A DNA stretch of 64,000 nucleotides, taken from Daedaleopsis sinensis (taxonomy: Eukaryota > Basidiomycota > Agaricomycetes > Polyporales > Polyporaceae). A program made the translations under genes and the position numbers. Location of the stretch: contig CM066302.1 in the NCBI GenBank assembly GCA_033807695.1, forward strand, positions 3,534,001 through 3,598,000, given 5' to 3'. The notes below the pieces were generated by a model. It ran no database searches. It was not told the DNA's origin and was given only the letters and a program-made list of their open reading frames with translations. Below, in pieces: positions 9,977 to 22,300 of this stretch. Every line of letters starts with the position of its first letter. Position 1 is the first letter of the stretch.

Positions 9977-11420
9977 GGGATCGCACCCTGCACGGCGGCA
10001 GCTCGTCTCCTGCAGAGGGAAGTTGGGGTGTGTAACGGACACGACTGCCACGACCTGGACCTGAATCGATATAGACCAGGTACGTACGCTCCGTTTGACT
10101 CTCGCCACTCGCTATTCCTGGTCTCTTGTGTGCAAGTCCGGAGCGTCCCGTCCGTGCCATATCTCCGAACTTCTGGAAGGCCCGACCGAATGCTCACCGT
10201 CATGTCGCAGGTCACGCTCTGGACGCTATCTTTGCAACGAACTTTGACGAGTCATTCGGACATGAACTTAACGGACTGTACCGCTTTCGGACCTGCATAT
10301 ATGCACGTAATTGTACCCCACCACGCACCATCTGTATCCCTTGCACGCATTCCTCCTAGAACTGTGCCATCGGCCTCAGCACCCGTTTATTTACAGCTAT
10401 TGCTCTCTGACCTCGCATCGCACATGTACCGTCGCTACCCACGCTACGACTATAATTATATACCTACAGGCTTACGCAGCTTCACGCAGTACCAGCTTCC
10501 CGACCCAGTCCGCAAGCCGCATTACCTGCGACAATGCTCGCGCCCGGTCGCACCTGGGGCCCTCGATATCGCTGTCCGGAACGAGCTGACGTACGACCCG
10601 GCAGACCAAAGTCATATTCACCGCGAAACCAGCCTCGGCATGTACGTGACATCAAGTAATGCTGTTACACGATGTGGCTTCAGTGCTGCAGGCAGCAGCG
10701 AGCAAGGGAGTTAGATGGAACACCGCCGGCCGGCCGACTGAAGAAAATGTGTTTGGCTCTCCAAGTCACCTGTCGTGATCATGATCTGGACGACATACAG
10801 CAGCTATCATCATCGCTCTTCCCGCGCGATGACCTGACGGCCAGTATAGGCGTCGAGCTTCGTCAGGGTCCGGCCCCCCCTAGTAAATCAAGGTCTGAGT
10901 CTCTCTCTCTCTCCCCAGCATCAGGAGGGACACTGGTCAGACGTCTAAAGCATCTAATTTGATCTAACTGCTTTAACATGTCTAAGAGATCTTCTTGTGT
11001 TTTTAAAGTGCACGTTTAGACTTTTTCCGACCTGTTCGTTGATGTGAGTAAGTACTTCGAAGTTCGAACTAGCTATAGCTCATCCGACGACGAAGTTTTC
11101 CTGCCCGATTCACTTCATTCCTTTCACTTCATTCCTGTGTGCCAATGCGAAACTACTCATCCATATCCTCAAACCATCTCCCTTGACAGCCTGACGTCAG
11201 GTGCCAGGACTGAGGCCTGAGGGACGGCGCAGTGGGCTGTTCTTTGGCCGCTGGCGTGTGCCCGCCGCTTCGCTGCATCGCTGCACCGCATCTCGCACAT
11301 AGAGACGATATCAGTACTTGCATCGATCAGGCGCCTCACCACCCTCCGAGCCCTTGTCGCGCTACCACCACCACCCTCCACAACCCCAGAGTCACACTCG
11401 TACCCTCACCGCACACCGCC
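9977..11420. other. Intergenic, possible extra exons of the secreted protein gene at its left end
   Basis: Open frames between 10028 and 10714 are not recognisable. A Cys-containing stretch at 10031-10240 could belong to the upstream secreted gene. The rest, including an AT-rich part at 10960-11130, shows nothing. Confidence 0.4.
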
Positions 11421-11930
11421 ATGACCAAACACGAGTCCGAGCGCAAGGAATCGGCGGAGCACGAGTCCGGCGGGTTCTTTGGCGGGATTGGGAGCAAGGT
11501 GAGCGCTCGGCCGCAGCGCCAGCGACCGCATCGATCGCGACGCAGACTGACGGCACTCACGGTCCCGCCCACCCACTATCGCGGCCGCGATATGCACAGC
11601 TGAATGAGATGGCAGGCGGGGGCGCGGCGGGGGAGGCGAAGGAGGACAAGCTCGACCAGGGTACGTCGTGACCACTCACGCGGCTCGTAAACGCGGCCCC
11701 GTTCCCCCATAGCCAAGCCCCTCCGTCCACGCTCCGTGTGGCCAGGCTGCTGATCCGTGCGCGCTCTTGTGATAGCGATCGATTGGGTGCAGGAGCACGT
11801 CCTGAGGGAGGGCCCGCAGAGCAAGGAGAGTGCGCAGGAGCAGTTCAAGGACGAGCAGATCAGCGACTTCATCCGCGACCAGTACAAGAAGGCGACTGGC
11901 CGCGAGTTCCCCGTGGCGGACAAGTCTTAA
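11421..11930 (+). CDS. Small conserved hydrophilic fungal protein, 97 aa
   Basis: Three exons: 11421-11498, 11600-11660, 11776-11930, total 98 codons with matching phases. The product starts MTKHESERKE, has a Gly-rich stretch (GGFFGGIGSK, then AGGGAAGEAKEDKLD) and a charged helical C-terminal half with DWVQEHVLREGPQSKESA, EQISDFIRDQYKKATG and REFPVADKS. This layout (DKLD, W/F-QEHVL, QSxES, DEQISD, YK-ATG-EFP) matches a small basidiomycete family I have seen repeatedly; its function is unknown to me. No signal peptide or membrane segment, so probably cytosolic. It converges with the Cyp40 gene. Confidence 0.75.
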
Positions 11931-12161
11931 TTGATGGCGATGAAGTCGGACGGCGACTCACCTATGTGTTGTACGATACTCCACATGCTCTCCAGCCCAA
12001 AGCTGTGTGGATGTGAACGATCCGATCGTCTGCGTTTTCCGTGACATCTTGAGACCGATAGAAGAGCAATGCTGTCGGCTGAACCAATACTATGGGATTA
12101 GATGCTACAAGAGGATACACTTCTCCACGTCCCATTCCCCAGATAAAGCGGGGTTTGTGCG

Positions 12162-13750
12162 TCACGCGAACATCTTCTTGAACGCCTTCTTCTCCTTCTC
12201 GCGCTTCTGGCGCAGGCGGCCGCGCACCTTCTCTAGCTCGGCCAGGATCGCCTTGTCGTCCTTGACTAAGGCGTGCGCTTTTGCGAGCGCCTCCTCTGCC
12301 TCGTCCTCCTCGTTGATGACGATATGTGCAAGCCCAGCACGATAATACGCCTTGGCTGTTTGTCGCGTCGCAAACCCACGTGGAACTTGTCAGCGAACGG
12401 CCCGGCCCATACAGCAGGGGATGTCAAAGTGGAACAGAGGTAAAATAGACAGAGGAAGCCGATGGTCGGAGACGTCGGAAAGTGGGAAATGGGGGTGGTC
12501 GCAAGACGAAAAGAGAACAAGGGCAAACCGCGCACCTTTGTCTGTATCGTTAAGCTTTAAGTTAGCCAGCGCGCGGTCGGTGACACGGAGCGCAAGCCGC
12601 GCGTGCGCGGGGCCACCAGCGCGAAGGGCGGCAAACGCAGAATTCAGGAGCAGGGGCGCGAGGAGCGCGTCAAACGAGTCTCTGAGTTCTGGAGGCGCAT
12701 TCTCGGGCAGGTCGACGTGGAAGTCCAGGTACCGGATAGCCTCTGCAGATGGTCAGCATGAGTCGAGACACTGGCATCGATACCTTCTCTTGGGTCTGGA
12801 CGACCAACAGAGGAAGAAGGTACGTGCGTGATTTACGTACTTTGGTATTTGTGCAGCGCGTCCTCGTATTTGCCATCTTTGAAAAGTTTGTTGCCGGCCT
12901 CGCGCACCTCGCGCGCGATTTTGAGCGCAACCTCGGGCTTTTCTCCGACATCCTGTCCATCCACCGGATCTTGGTCTTCTGGGTAGTCTTCGTAAATGTC
13001 CCCATCGGTTGAACTGGAGGCGGAAAGCGACGGGTCGTCTGGCGAGAGCTGGCCGCAGTCCGCAATGACACACTGCTCAACGGGGACGTCTCCGCTGGCG
13101 GTCTCGGTGTTCTCGACTGCACGGACAACGGACTTCCCGCGGATGACCTCGCCAAAGACGACATGCTTGCCATCAAGGTGTGGTGTTGGGTTGCAGGTGA
13201 TAAAGAATTGTGAGCCGTTCGTGTTTGCGCCAGCGTTCGCCTGTAAAAGCGCCGCCAAGACCGCACCTTGTCGGCATTCTGGGATAGACGTGAAACTAAT
13301 TGCAAAAGGGGCGCACCATAGACAGAAGGAAGCGCTTTGAATGCTTGACCTCGAAGTTCTCGTCCTCAAACTTCTCCCCGTAGATCGATTCGCCGCCAGT
13401 ACCGTTCCCAGCGGTGAAGTCACCTCCCTGTATCATGAAGCTGCACGTTGGGTGAGCGTCGCTGCTTCACCAAGCGCCGTGGATGCATACCCTTTGATGA
13501 CACGGTGGAACGCGCAGCCCTTGAAGTGCAGCGGCTTTCCTGCCTTCCCCTCCCCTTTCTCGCCTGTGCACAATGCGCCTGCAAACGCGCGTCAGGCTCT
13601 ATACCTCGATGTCGATGTAAGTTACGTACGGAAGTTCTCGACTGTCTTCGGGACTATGTCGCTGAACAACTGCATGACCACCCGGCCCGATGGCCTGCCT
13701 CCGATGGTGATATCGAAAAACACGATGGGTCTTGTCGACTCGGACGCCAT
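12162..13750 (-). CDS. Cyclophilin 40-type peptidyl-prolyl isomerase with TPR domain, 377 aa
   Basis: Prolyl isomerase and Hsp90 co-chaperone of the Cyp40/Cpr6/Cpr7 family, cytosolic. Exons (genomic order): 12162-12355, 12536-12742, 12841-13240, 13317-13440, 13491-13578, 13630-13750, total 378 codons with all phases fitting. Residues 1-175 are the cyclophilin domain: [62 protein letters not shown] and [12 protein letters not shown]. The position that is Trp in CypA (WLDGKH) is His here, as in known Cyp40 proteins with weak cyclosporin binding. Residues 220-377 are TPR helices ([32 protein letters not shown]) ending in a basic helix ([15 protein letters not shown]). Start fixed by [12 protein letters not shown]. 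Confidence 0.93.
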
Positions 13751-15714
13751 TGTCAGTGTTGCTGTCGCCTCCAGGTAGTGAAGAAGAGAAACGGTTGCGT
13801 TTGCGAAGATGATTGGTGGTAGATGGAGAGGAATATGGAGCACATTTTGAACGGCGGGGACGAGGAGAGCACGGCGTGGTTCGAGAAAGTCCCAGAATGC
13901 ATCCGAGACAGGATCATCCAAATATCACCGGCACAGTCCGGCCCGGATAACCGCCACGGTGCTTGTCCAAAAAAGGGTCCTGTTGTAGAACGCCGTCGCT
14001 TGTAAATGGCCACAGCGACATCTCTGGTTATAGTGCATTGTCAAACCGAATCCCGATACACTTCGAAAGAAATTATAACAGAAAATCTGCAGGTTTCTCT
14101 TGGATAGTACGGTCAAGTTAGACTTTTAAGACATATTAGCGGTGCTACTCGTGACCACTATAGCTCTGCTGTCCGATTACAGAGGCAGTAGAGCCAGTGT
14201 ATGACCACAGTCGAGTGTAATACTAATGACTCACCTGTTTCTTAAGTTGTCAATCTACCACGGGTAGTACTTCGTGGGCAACTCTGAGGCCCAACTCTCC
14301 ACAAGTCCACACTGCCAGCTGCTTCCTGAACCGATGTTCAGCGACGCCCATGTGCTCCGCATGTCCACTTTGCCATCATCCTGTGAACACGCAGCACTAT
14401 ACAACCTGTCTGACTCGGAAGCGCATTCTCCATCTAGTCCAAAGTATTTACTCACAGAGATAGGCTGCAGTGCATCCACTGCAGCGCTTGCGTTCAACTG
14501 CATGCTGTCCAAAGCGACATCCGCCGTTGGGAAGCATCGAGGCCAGATGATCGGAAGCGAGTCACGGGAAGAAGATGCGGCCCCCAGATAGGCTGTTGCA
14601 TAGCGGCCGTCAGGGTAGAGTCAGAAGTTTGTTGAGTTCTCATCGGCCGCAGAGTGTCCAGAAGCCGTTAATAGAGACCGTATGCCTAAGAATCTTGAAC
14701 GAGCATCGGCCTTTACGTATGATGTAGCGCTCGGATACTCTCCCCGAGCATCGGCGACAACCACTGCTAGTGCAAGTTCCCAGTGATAGCCTCAGCTGCG
14801 GGACTGTCTTGAAGACCTTGGAGACATTGGCCTCGGTGCTGTCAGTGACGAGTAGGTTGGATAGTACCCCTACGCAGGGATACCGAGTGGACTGCTTCAA
14901 GCAGCATATGATGAGTCGCCCCTCCCCGTCAGTGTTGTATACTTATTGGTTCCGCAATCGAATACTTGCCTCGAGGATGATTGTAACAAAAGAACGCTAC
15001 GTTGTATCAGGTGGGCTATGTCGTGCACCACATGGCTCACGGCTGCTATCAGGGACCATGTGGTCGTGTTCGCACATGCATGGGCCCCTGTGGCCATAGT
15101 CAGTGGCGGCGTTGGGAGGTACGAAGTTGACTAGTACGTGTTGTAACTGCGGAAGTAAGAGTTAGCGCAGTAATTATGTGGCACAAACAGACTTTGGCGC
15201 TGATAGTTATGGCAATGATATTAGCGGAGATTGCCAAAACAGGACTTGATCTCGTACCACCATCATGAGTTCATCTGTTTGTGACATAAATCTCCCCAGT
15301 TATCTGCGCAACCCATCATGCGAGCATGCGGTATGTAACCAGTATCTGACAGTAGTACTCAACAGTGACTGACGCGTATAGGTTACACGGGTGACCTTCA
15401 CGGTGCCAGCACTATCCACGTACACCATGGGAAGAGCGATCGCAAGCACCTCATGCTCCTCAACCTTAACCATGCACCTCTGTTCCCTGCTCTCTCGTTG
15501 ACAGGCAACTCTTCTTCACTCCGCACATCAGCAGTCCTCGTGGTGGTTAACGAAGATACGCCGTCGTCGGAACACATGCCTCTATCATTAATAGAGATGA
15601 TTCGAACACGGTGCCACACTCCCCGATTGCATATAACCCGCCGCCACAGGCTGATAGCCATTTATCCACACGTTTCGACGACCTCCCATAGTCCCGTCTG
15701 CTGCACAGGCTGCC
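13751..15714. other. Intergenic, nothing recognised
   Basis: Nearly 2 kb with only short open frames without motifs. Includes the Cyp40 promoter at its left end and the promoter of the arrestin-like gene at its right end. Confidence 0.5.
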
Positions 15715-17426
15715 ATGGAAGCAGAGCTCCCGCAATATGCCCGCACCCCCACACAACACCAACACCGCACTTCTCGGGCGAGTGCAAATTCAACCGCGAC
15801 CGCATTGCGCCACGGCTCGTCTTCACGAACGCCCACAGAGCACCTCTATCACCTCACAAGCTCCAAGGGCAGTCCGTGGCTCACGCTCAAGGTGTCAAGC
15901 AATGCACCGAGTCCGACATATCTGCCCGTATTTTACGAAGGCGAAGCCATCGGCGGTACCGTGGCGCTTCATCGCGAGAAAGAGGACGCAATCAGATCTA
16001 TCTCCGTCAAGGTAACGTAGCCGCTTTCACGACATGCACGTTGCTGAGGCCTGAGGTCTCGGCACGTGCAACACATTCACTCCCTCATCTTCTTGACAGA
16101 TTAACATCTTCGTGCAGCGTGCTCATGCGACTTGACAGGTCATCGGTCAGATGACATCCTCTGTGACGGATGTCTTGAACTTCGTGCAAGTGTCCGAAAC
16201 TCTCTGGGACTCCTCCATCTCGTCGTCCACCTCGTCCGATAGCAGTCATGCCACTAGACTAGTAGGACATTACAGTTGGCCATTCTCAATAGCGCTGCCA
16301 AACCGTTGTGAAGTCAAATCGTCGAGCGGAGAGTCCCAATTATTCGCGCTCCCTGGGTCGTTCACCGAACGGCTGGCACGCGTCCACATCCAGTACCAGG
16401 TAATCGTGACCGTCCATCGAAGCAGGTTTCGCGTGGACAGCACGTACGTTCCATCTGCCGCTGGTATTTTCTCGGCCTCACCTGCCCTCTTACCTAGACT
16501 AGGGACAGTCTTTGGTTACTGTCCTATCATACGACCAGAGGCGCCTTCGGTAGCACGACAACTTGCCTACCTGAACAATATGCCATTACCCGGACCGGAA
16601 GCTGACCCCGACGGCTGGAGGTGTCTGGAGCCCCTCCACATTCGCGGGTCCGTGTTCTCCACACGCAACGTTGACGCGATATGCACGGTGCGTTAGCATG
16701 CCCGGTACTTATTCCTGTGCCTGAGCGTCCTTCTCACGGGCGACCATTTATCCCGGACAGTTGGCTCTAGCTAAACCTGTACGTGCCAGTGTCTGCGGCC
16801 ACGCCGCGATCTTTCTTATGTTGACGTGAATCTCAGCTCTGCTACACACGCGGGAGCGTCATCCCCTGTGCCATGACCGTCGAGACGACCGATCCGCAGG
16901 CCCTGGATCTCCTCTCCGCCCCGCGAAGTCCCGTCGTCCGATTGCTACGGCAGATTGCGACCGGGGAGGCGACGCTCAGTTCCAGCGGAGGCAAGAAGCT
17001 TCCCGGCCTCGAGTACGAGCGCGTCGTCCAGGAACTTACGACCGCAGTGTGGGCGCCCGATACTGCCCGACAGCCCCACCGGCGTACGTTGCATGGCGAG
17101 ATACATCTGTCCGCAGGGCTCAAGCCCACCTCTCGCCTAGGCAAGTTCGAGCTCAGCGTAAGTGCCTCGCTTTTGATGTACGCGCTGCGCCGTTGGAGCT
17201 GAATGGCGCCTCTATCTGGGAACTCGATTAGTACACAATCGTAGTTTATCCTCCGAAGGCGGCCGCCTTCCAGCCAGACGGCGGCGACGACACGGTTCTG
17301 CAACAGGAGCCGGTGGTCATCGGCACTGTCTACGCGCCCGGGCCTAGGCCGATCGTGCACTCCCCGCCGGGCTACGACGACGTGAGCTCCGTGGGGCAAG
17401 CTTCAGAGTTCCGAGCCTTCCGTTGA
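15715..17426 (+). CDS. Arrestin-like domain protein, 453 aa
   Basis: Four exons: 15715-16011, 16139-16687, 16837-17157, 17232-17426; sum 454 codons, all phase 0. After a Thr/Ser-rich leader, the N-terminal arrestin-like beta sandwich begins about residue 50 (LTLKVSSNAPSPTYLPVFYE, GEAIGGTVALHR, SISVKVIGQM). It continues with YSWPFSIALP, LPGSFTERLARVHIQYQV and VHRSRFRVD. A C-terminal lobe follows with CYTRGSVIPCAMTVET, the helix LRQIATGEATL, and GEIHLSAGL then KFELSYTIVVYPPKAA. Arrestin-related proteins act as adaptors, often in ubiquitin-dependent traffic of membrane transporters; no PPxY motif was seen, so the ligase link is open. Family assigned from domain pattern and resemblance to basidiomycete arrestin-like proteins, not from an exact signature. 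Confidence 0.75.
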
Positions 17427-18794
17427 CTCGGCGCTCCTGCGCTAGGCTAGGCCAAGGACGATGGGCGGTTGTATCTCACAGCTTGGGACGTGTAAGCGGG
17501 GCTGCCTGTCCACTTATGGAACGTTATGACCGCCTCCGCACTTTGTGCGGCCCTGCTAAAGCCGAGCCCGTTGGCGGGACTCGATCTGTGAAGCTGTGCA
17601 CTTGGATGACCCCGCGCGCGGCGCTGAGTTTGTAAGTTCGGGGGGCGAGCTGCCTATCAAGACGGTTGAGCGGCGTCGGCGCCCATAGATAATTTTGCAG
17701 GTAAGAGAAGCTCACGAAAGGATTTGTCACCTACTACGCCTCGTGGCTGATCACCATTCTGGCGTAACTCTTCCAACAGGTCTTCTCGGCTACCACGCAG
17801 CTTGGACATACGATCTGCTTGGGCCGAATCCGAGGCATAGTCCGTCGCGCGACACACGAAACTTGAAGAAGATGCCTGCTAGCGAGGAGACCGCATGTAT
17901 AACCATCTTTCCTAGTGATGGATGCCCGTACATGCCGCGGCGACGTGTGAGTTTTCCCACCACCTCGCAAATGTAGTCGCGCACCTCCGAAGGGAAGACC
18001 CTGCCAGGCCTCGTGAATGTGAAGCTTGTACTATCCTGACAACCAACATCATAGGCAAGCCCTGGTGTGCCCACAGTCCGATGACGTCTATCACCCGACA
18101 TCGGACCAAAGCGTCCGCGATAAGGCGGTGAAGCGGCAGCTCTAGTCATCCGTGTTCTTCGCCTGCGACGCCATAGCTCCGGAAGGTACAGACTACGGGC
18201 GTCATCGTCTCAGGCATCGACCGTGGATCCAGAAGCACATCGACTCGGCCTCAAAATTACTTGCCAAAGCGAGCTGACGCCTCTCCGATTGCTCGCCAGA
18301 TCGCGATTGCCTCAGCTCGATTGGTCAAGCACAGTCAGGCGTCACAGACAGCTCTCATTCTCAGTGCCGCCTGCAGACATGAGGCCTGAGGCGTCGACCG
18401 GTTTGCGCGGCTTCTCTCCCACTCGCTGCTCGTCTAACGCATAAACGCCAAGAAACCTTCCCATATCGGTGAGCATACCGGACTGCGACCTTGCAAACTG
18501 TCAATTTGTCAAAGCACGCAGATTTCTGTGTAGGCGTCGGGGGTGCATGATGGGTCCGTACACGCCCGAAGCACTGGATGGGCCTAACCGCCGTGGCCCC
18601 AGGAGACCCTCGATGCTTGTACAAACCTATTCTAAACGGGAGTCTCAGCTTAGCTGGGGCGGCTCATCGGGCGCGCGTTATAGACTCGACGAAGATACAT
18701 AAACCCCGCAGTGTTGGGCCGACCTTCCTGCATCCCATTTGCGAAGCTTCTTCCTTCTATCCGTTCTTCGATTTTTTTCTCTTCTCCCTCTCAC
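17427..18794. other. Intergenic, nothing recognised
   Basis: Open frames of up to 119 codons on either strand lack motifs. Contains one copy of the dispersed 11-mer TGAGGCCTGAG at 18380-18390. Confidence 0.45.
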
Positions 18795-19187
18795 ATGAGC
18801 TCCCAAGTGAGTACCTTGCTGCTGCCGGGTGGCGCTATGGGTACTCACGCCAACGGAACAGCAGACCAGCACCAGCCAACAGCAGGGTCAGAACGAGTCC
18901 GACGAGGATGTCTATGACATGCCCCGTACACCCCGTCGTACTCCGATGGCATGTCAGTTCTGTCGAGGTCAGTCTATCCTCCTATAGTAGATCGTTGGTA
19001 GTGAGCTAACCTGAAATTGCTTAGGCCGCAAGTTGAAGTGCGACGGCAGGCAGACGTGTGCCAACTGCCAACGTCGAGGCATACCTTGCACATACGTCCC
19101 GGTGTGAGCACTCCCCTCCTCTCTAACAGCTTCGTACCGACGCTGACGCGCAGTCTGCAGTCAGAAACAGTAATCCACCTACAGTAA
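18795..19187 (+). CDS. Short Zn2Cys6 DNA-binding protein, 76 aa
   Basis: Four exons: 18795-18806, 18862-18967, 19025-19103, 19154-19187; 77 codons, all phases fit. The first exon holds only MSSQ. A Gln/Ser/Asp-rich leader is followed by PRTPRRTPMA and a complete binuclear zinc cluster with six Cys: CQFC, then C after GRKLK, then CANC, then C after QRRGIP. The protein ends a dozen residues later (YVPVLQSETVIHLQ). Zn2Cys6 clusters bind DNA in fungal transcription factors, but here there is no dimerisation coiled coil and no fungal transcription factor domain. It may act as a competitor or need a partner (inference). Converges with the 5-phosphatase gene 142 nt away. Confidence 0.8.
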
Positions 19188-19329
19188 TATCCTAGCCCCG
19201 CGTTTCGTCAGGATTGGACAGTCACCTTCCTATATTTTAGCATCTTGTAATATCTGGACGAGTAGATATCTCCTAATGTAATTTCCCGAACGCCACAATG
19301 GCCTTCGAAGCCTCCACCTTGGCGAGATT

Positions 19330-22300
19330 TTACCCGATGAAGAATCGCAGGAAGTTTCGTCGGCCGATGACAGAGACGGGGATCGGGGAGGTTAAATCAT
19401 CGCGGAAGAGCACAGATGTGAAGATGGCCACTGGTCCCCAAAAAATCAGAATCGGCGGAACGCTCGGGCGGATCGGAGTCGCGACGGGAAGGAGTGGATC
19501 TCACCAAGATGCTCGATGGTTCCTCGCTCCGCGTCCTGCTGACCAATGAAGTGCAAGAACGCCGTGAGAGATATCCACACCTGACGGACACAGGCCCGGT
19601 GAGTCGGGATGTACCTGAATGACTAGAAGGGTGCTTACATTCACGTTGACTACCGGGAGCGCGTCTAGCAGCTGTTCCACCGGAGAAAATCAGCATCGAG
19701 TCATTAGTCTTTGAAGAGAGAAGACTGGTAAGCTCGTACGTCGAATGCCTCATCTCTGTTCGTGACTTGTGCACAGCGCGCATGGAGAGAAGCGGGGATG
19801 ACAGGCTCTATCAGTGATTCCAAGAGCTGCAGAAGTGTATCTCCGAAGGCTAATGCCAACTTCGGATCGCCCTCGGGCCCGCTGAACTCTTCGCCCGTGT
19901 CGAGGCTCTGAGGATGGGTAAGCATCTCGCAGAGAAGGCACACCTGACTGTAGTAGCACTTACCTCACGAATCTGTCGCACTAGGGCCTCGTCCCCTGGC
20001 GTCACGAAAAGCCCGTTCTGCGCCCACGCACAATGCATGAGCAAGCGATGCCGATCGGCGAAGCCACCAGAAGAAAGACTTACTGTTTCCGTCGCATTCG
20101 TCATAAGCCAGTTCACCAGGCGCATGATCTCTCGAGGCGCGTTGACGCTTCGATCCTCCGGCAAGACGTCATTGGGGGACTGCAGGGTCCTGGCTGGGCC
20201 CGGAAGACGCACGAGCCACGCGATGCTTGACGCAAAACACGTACGGCCTACAGCCGGAGGTTAGCCATACTATCCTACGATACATACACCTCGAGCGCGA
20301 TGCGGAGGCGACATTACCAAAGTCTCCCGAAACCGCGACGAAGTGGTCTCGCCCGAAAGCGGTGTGCAGCACCAGCGTATCCTCGAGACGGACCTGGCCC
20401 ACGTTGAGCCGCGCCGCAAGTGCGTCGTCCACATAGGCGGTGATCGCTACCTCAACCTTCTGCCCCGGAAGCACGAGGCTCTACGAGCCAAAAATGAGTT
20501 GTCGATTAAATGTGGACGGCGCGCAAATAGCACCCACCGTCATTGTTTCAATGCGTAGCCAAGGTGGGCCTAAGAATATGCTATTCAGAGAGCTGTGTTG
20601 CTTAGGACGATGTACCAAGACTTACAGGCTTCCGCAGTGGGGCTGTGGGCGACGAAGCGGAACGCGCATGGTACCTACGGGGGCCGCTTACGGGCGTGTG
20701 CTCAACACAATCCGCAGGAGGGCTCACCTTCCCGACGTTGGTGACCTCGAGCGTCTTCGTGACCTCCTGCTTGTACCTGCAGGCACCACACACACCACCC
20801 CCTCAGCACGGGTGGCACGAGAAGGCCAGCAAGGGTGAGGAACACTCACGACAGTCTCGCGAAATCGATGTTCGTAGGCGTCACCCGGATGCGCGGCCGG
20901 TCTTCGACGTATTCAATTCCGGATACGTCCCGCCAGAGGCGCTGCACGAATGACTCGTACTCATTCAGGCTGACCGCCGGCACCTGCTCTCGTGCGGGCT
21001 TCAGTATGCGTGTTCGCTGCGGAGTGCAGGACTCCGTGCCCTCGCGCATGCCGGCATGCGGACGCCCACAAGGAGCAAGGGGCAACGGCGTCGGAGCCGC
21101 GGGACACCCAGCCCCCAATGCAGTCGAAACGTCGAGCGCGGACGCAACGCAACGCAACGCAACAGAGACGCACGCACCTCGAGCTCGAACTCTGCGGACA
21201 CGGGTCGATGGTCGCTCATCGTGATTGTGGCATGGCTTGCGTACGACCGCTGTTTCACCGTCACCGCCCCGGACGCCATGTGCAGAATCCGATCGGTCCA
21301 CGCAGGCTTGCGTCTGCACGGGCGTAAGCGTCAGATCCCCAGCACCCCGCGAGCACGCACTTCATGTCGTATCCCAGCGCATCGGTGAGCAGGCCCGCGC
21401 TGAACCGGTACGAGCTGCGAGCAAGACACGGCCTCTGAGTCTCAGCGATCGGCCCATTGCAAACCCCGCGGCGAAGCAGCAGGGTGGGAGGGCTGGACTT
21501 ACGGCCGGTGCGTGACGGGCTGTTCAATAAAGTCCTCGAATGCCTTCTTCGTCCTCATCGCGGACGCGAGCTGTAGTTGTGCGCCGGCAGGAGCGTCAGC
21601 GCAAGGCACGCGGGCCGAGACGTAATGCCATCTGGACCTGATCAAACGTTCGCAACGCCTTGACGTTCTCCTCCCTCAGCTGCCCGTGCTCCTCTGCCAG
21701 CAAGCTCCGCACGTCGGAGTCCGGGAGCGTCAGGCGGTAGTTGAGGTCTGCGCGGGTACCGGGGGCGTGAGCGTGCGCAGCCCGTCAGGCAACCTAGTTC
21801 TGCCAGTGCACCAGCACTTACCACCCTAAACACGACGCCGATCAGGCCATGACCACAATGAGCGCCTCGCCGACCGACACGCGGGACGGGGGAAATAGGT
21901 ACAAGGGTGCACGCAACTCACCAGCCAGAAGAGCGCGTCTGCATCGTAGATGGAGAGCGGTGTCGATGCCGGGGTGTACCAGCTCCCGTTCACGAGCAGC
22001 TCCTCGCCAGAGCCTATGGGCTCTAACACGAGCCGCTTCGACAGGTCGTGAAAATCCGCGTTGCGCTTGTCGAACATCTCGTCGAACGCAGCCAAGTGCG
22101 CGTTCACGAACGCGAGCGCGGTCGGCCTCCCCTGAAGCTCGTCCGCCGCCGCCGCGGACGCATCGGCGGGTGGTGACGGGTGCGGTGTGAACAGCAGGCG
22201 TATCGCCGTGGCTCCTTTGTTTCCCTATACCGCAACCCCGCCGGAGGACGACCACGAGCACCACACGCCTCGATCAGCAACCACGACACGCGCACGCCCG

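Noticed and set aside
10028..10714. 228-codon plus-strand frame
   Set aside because: Composition unlike neighbouring genes and no motif; at most its first part may be an exon of the secreted protein gene.
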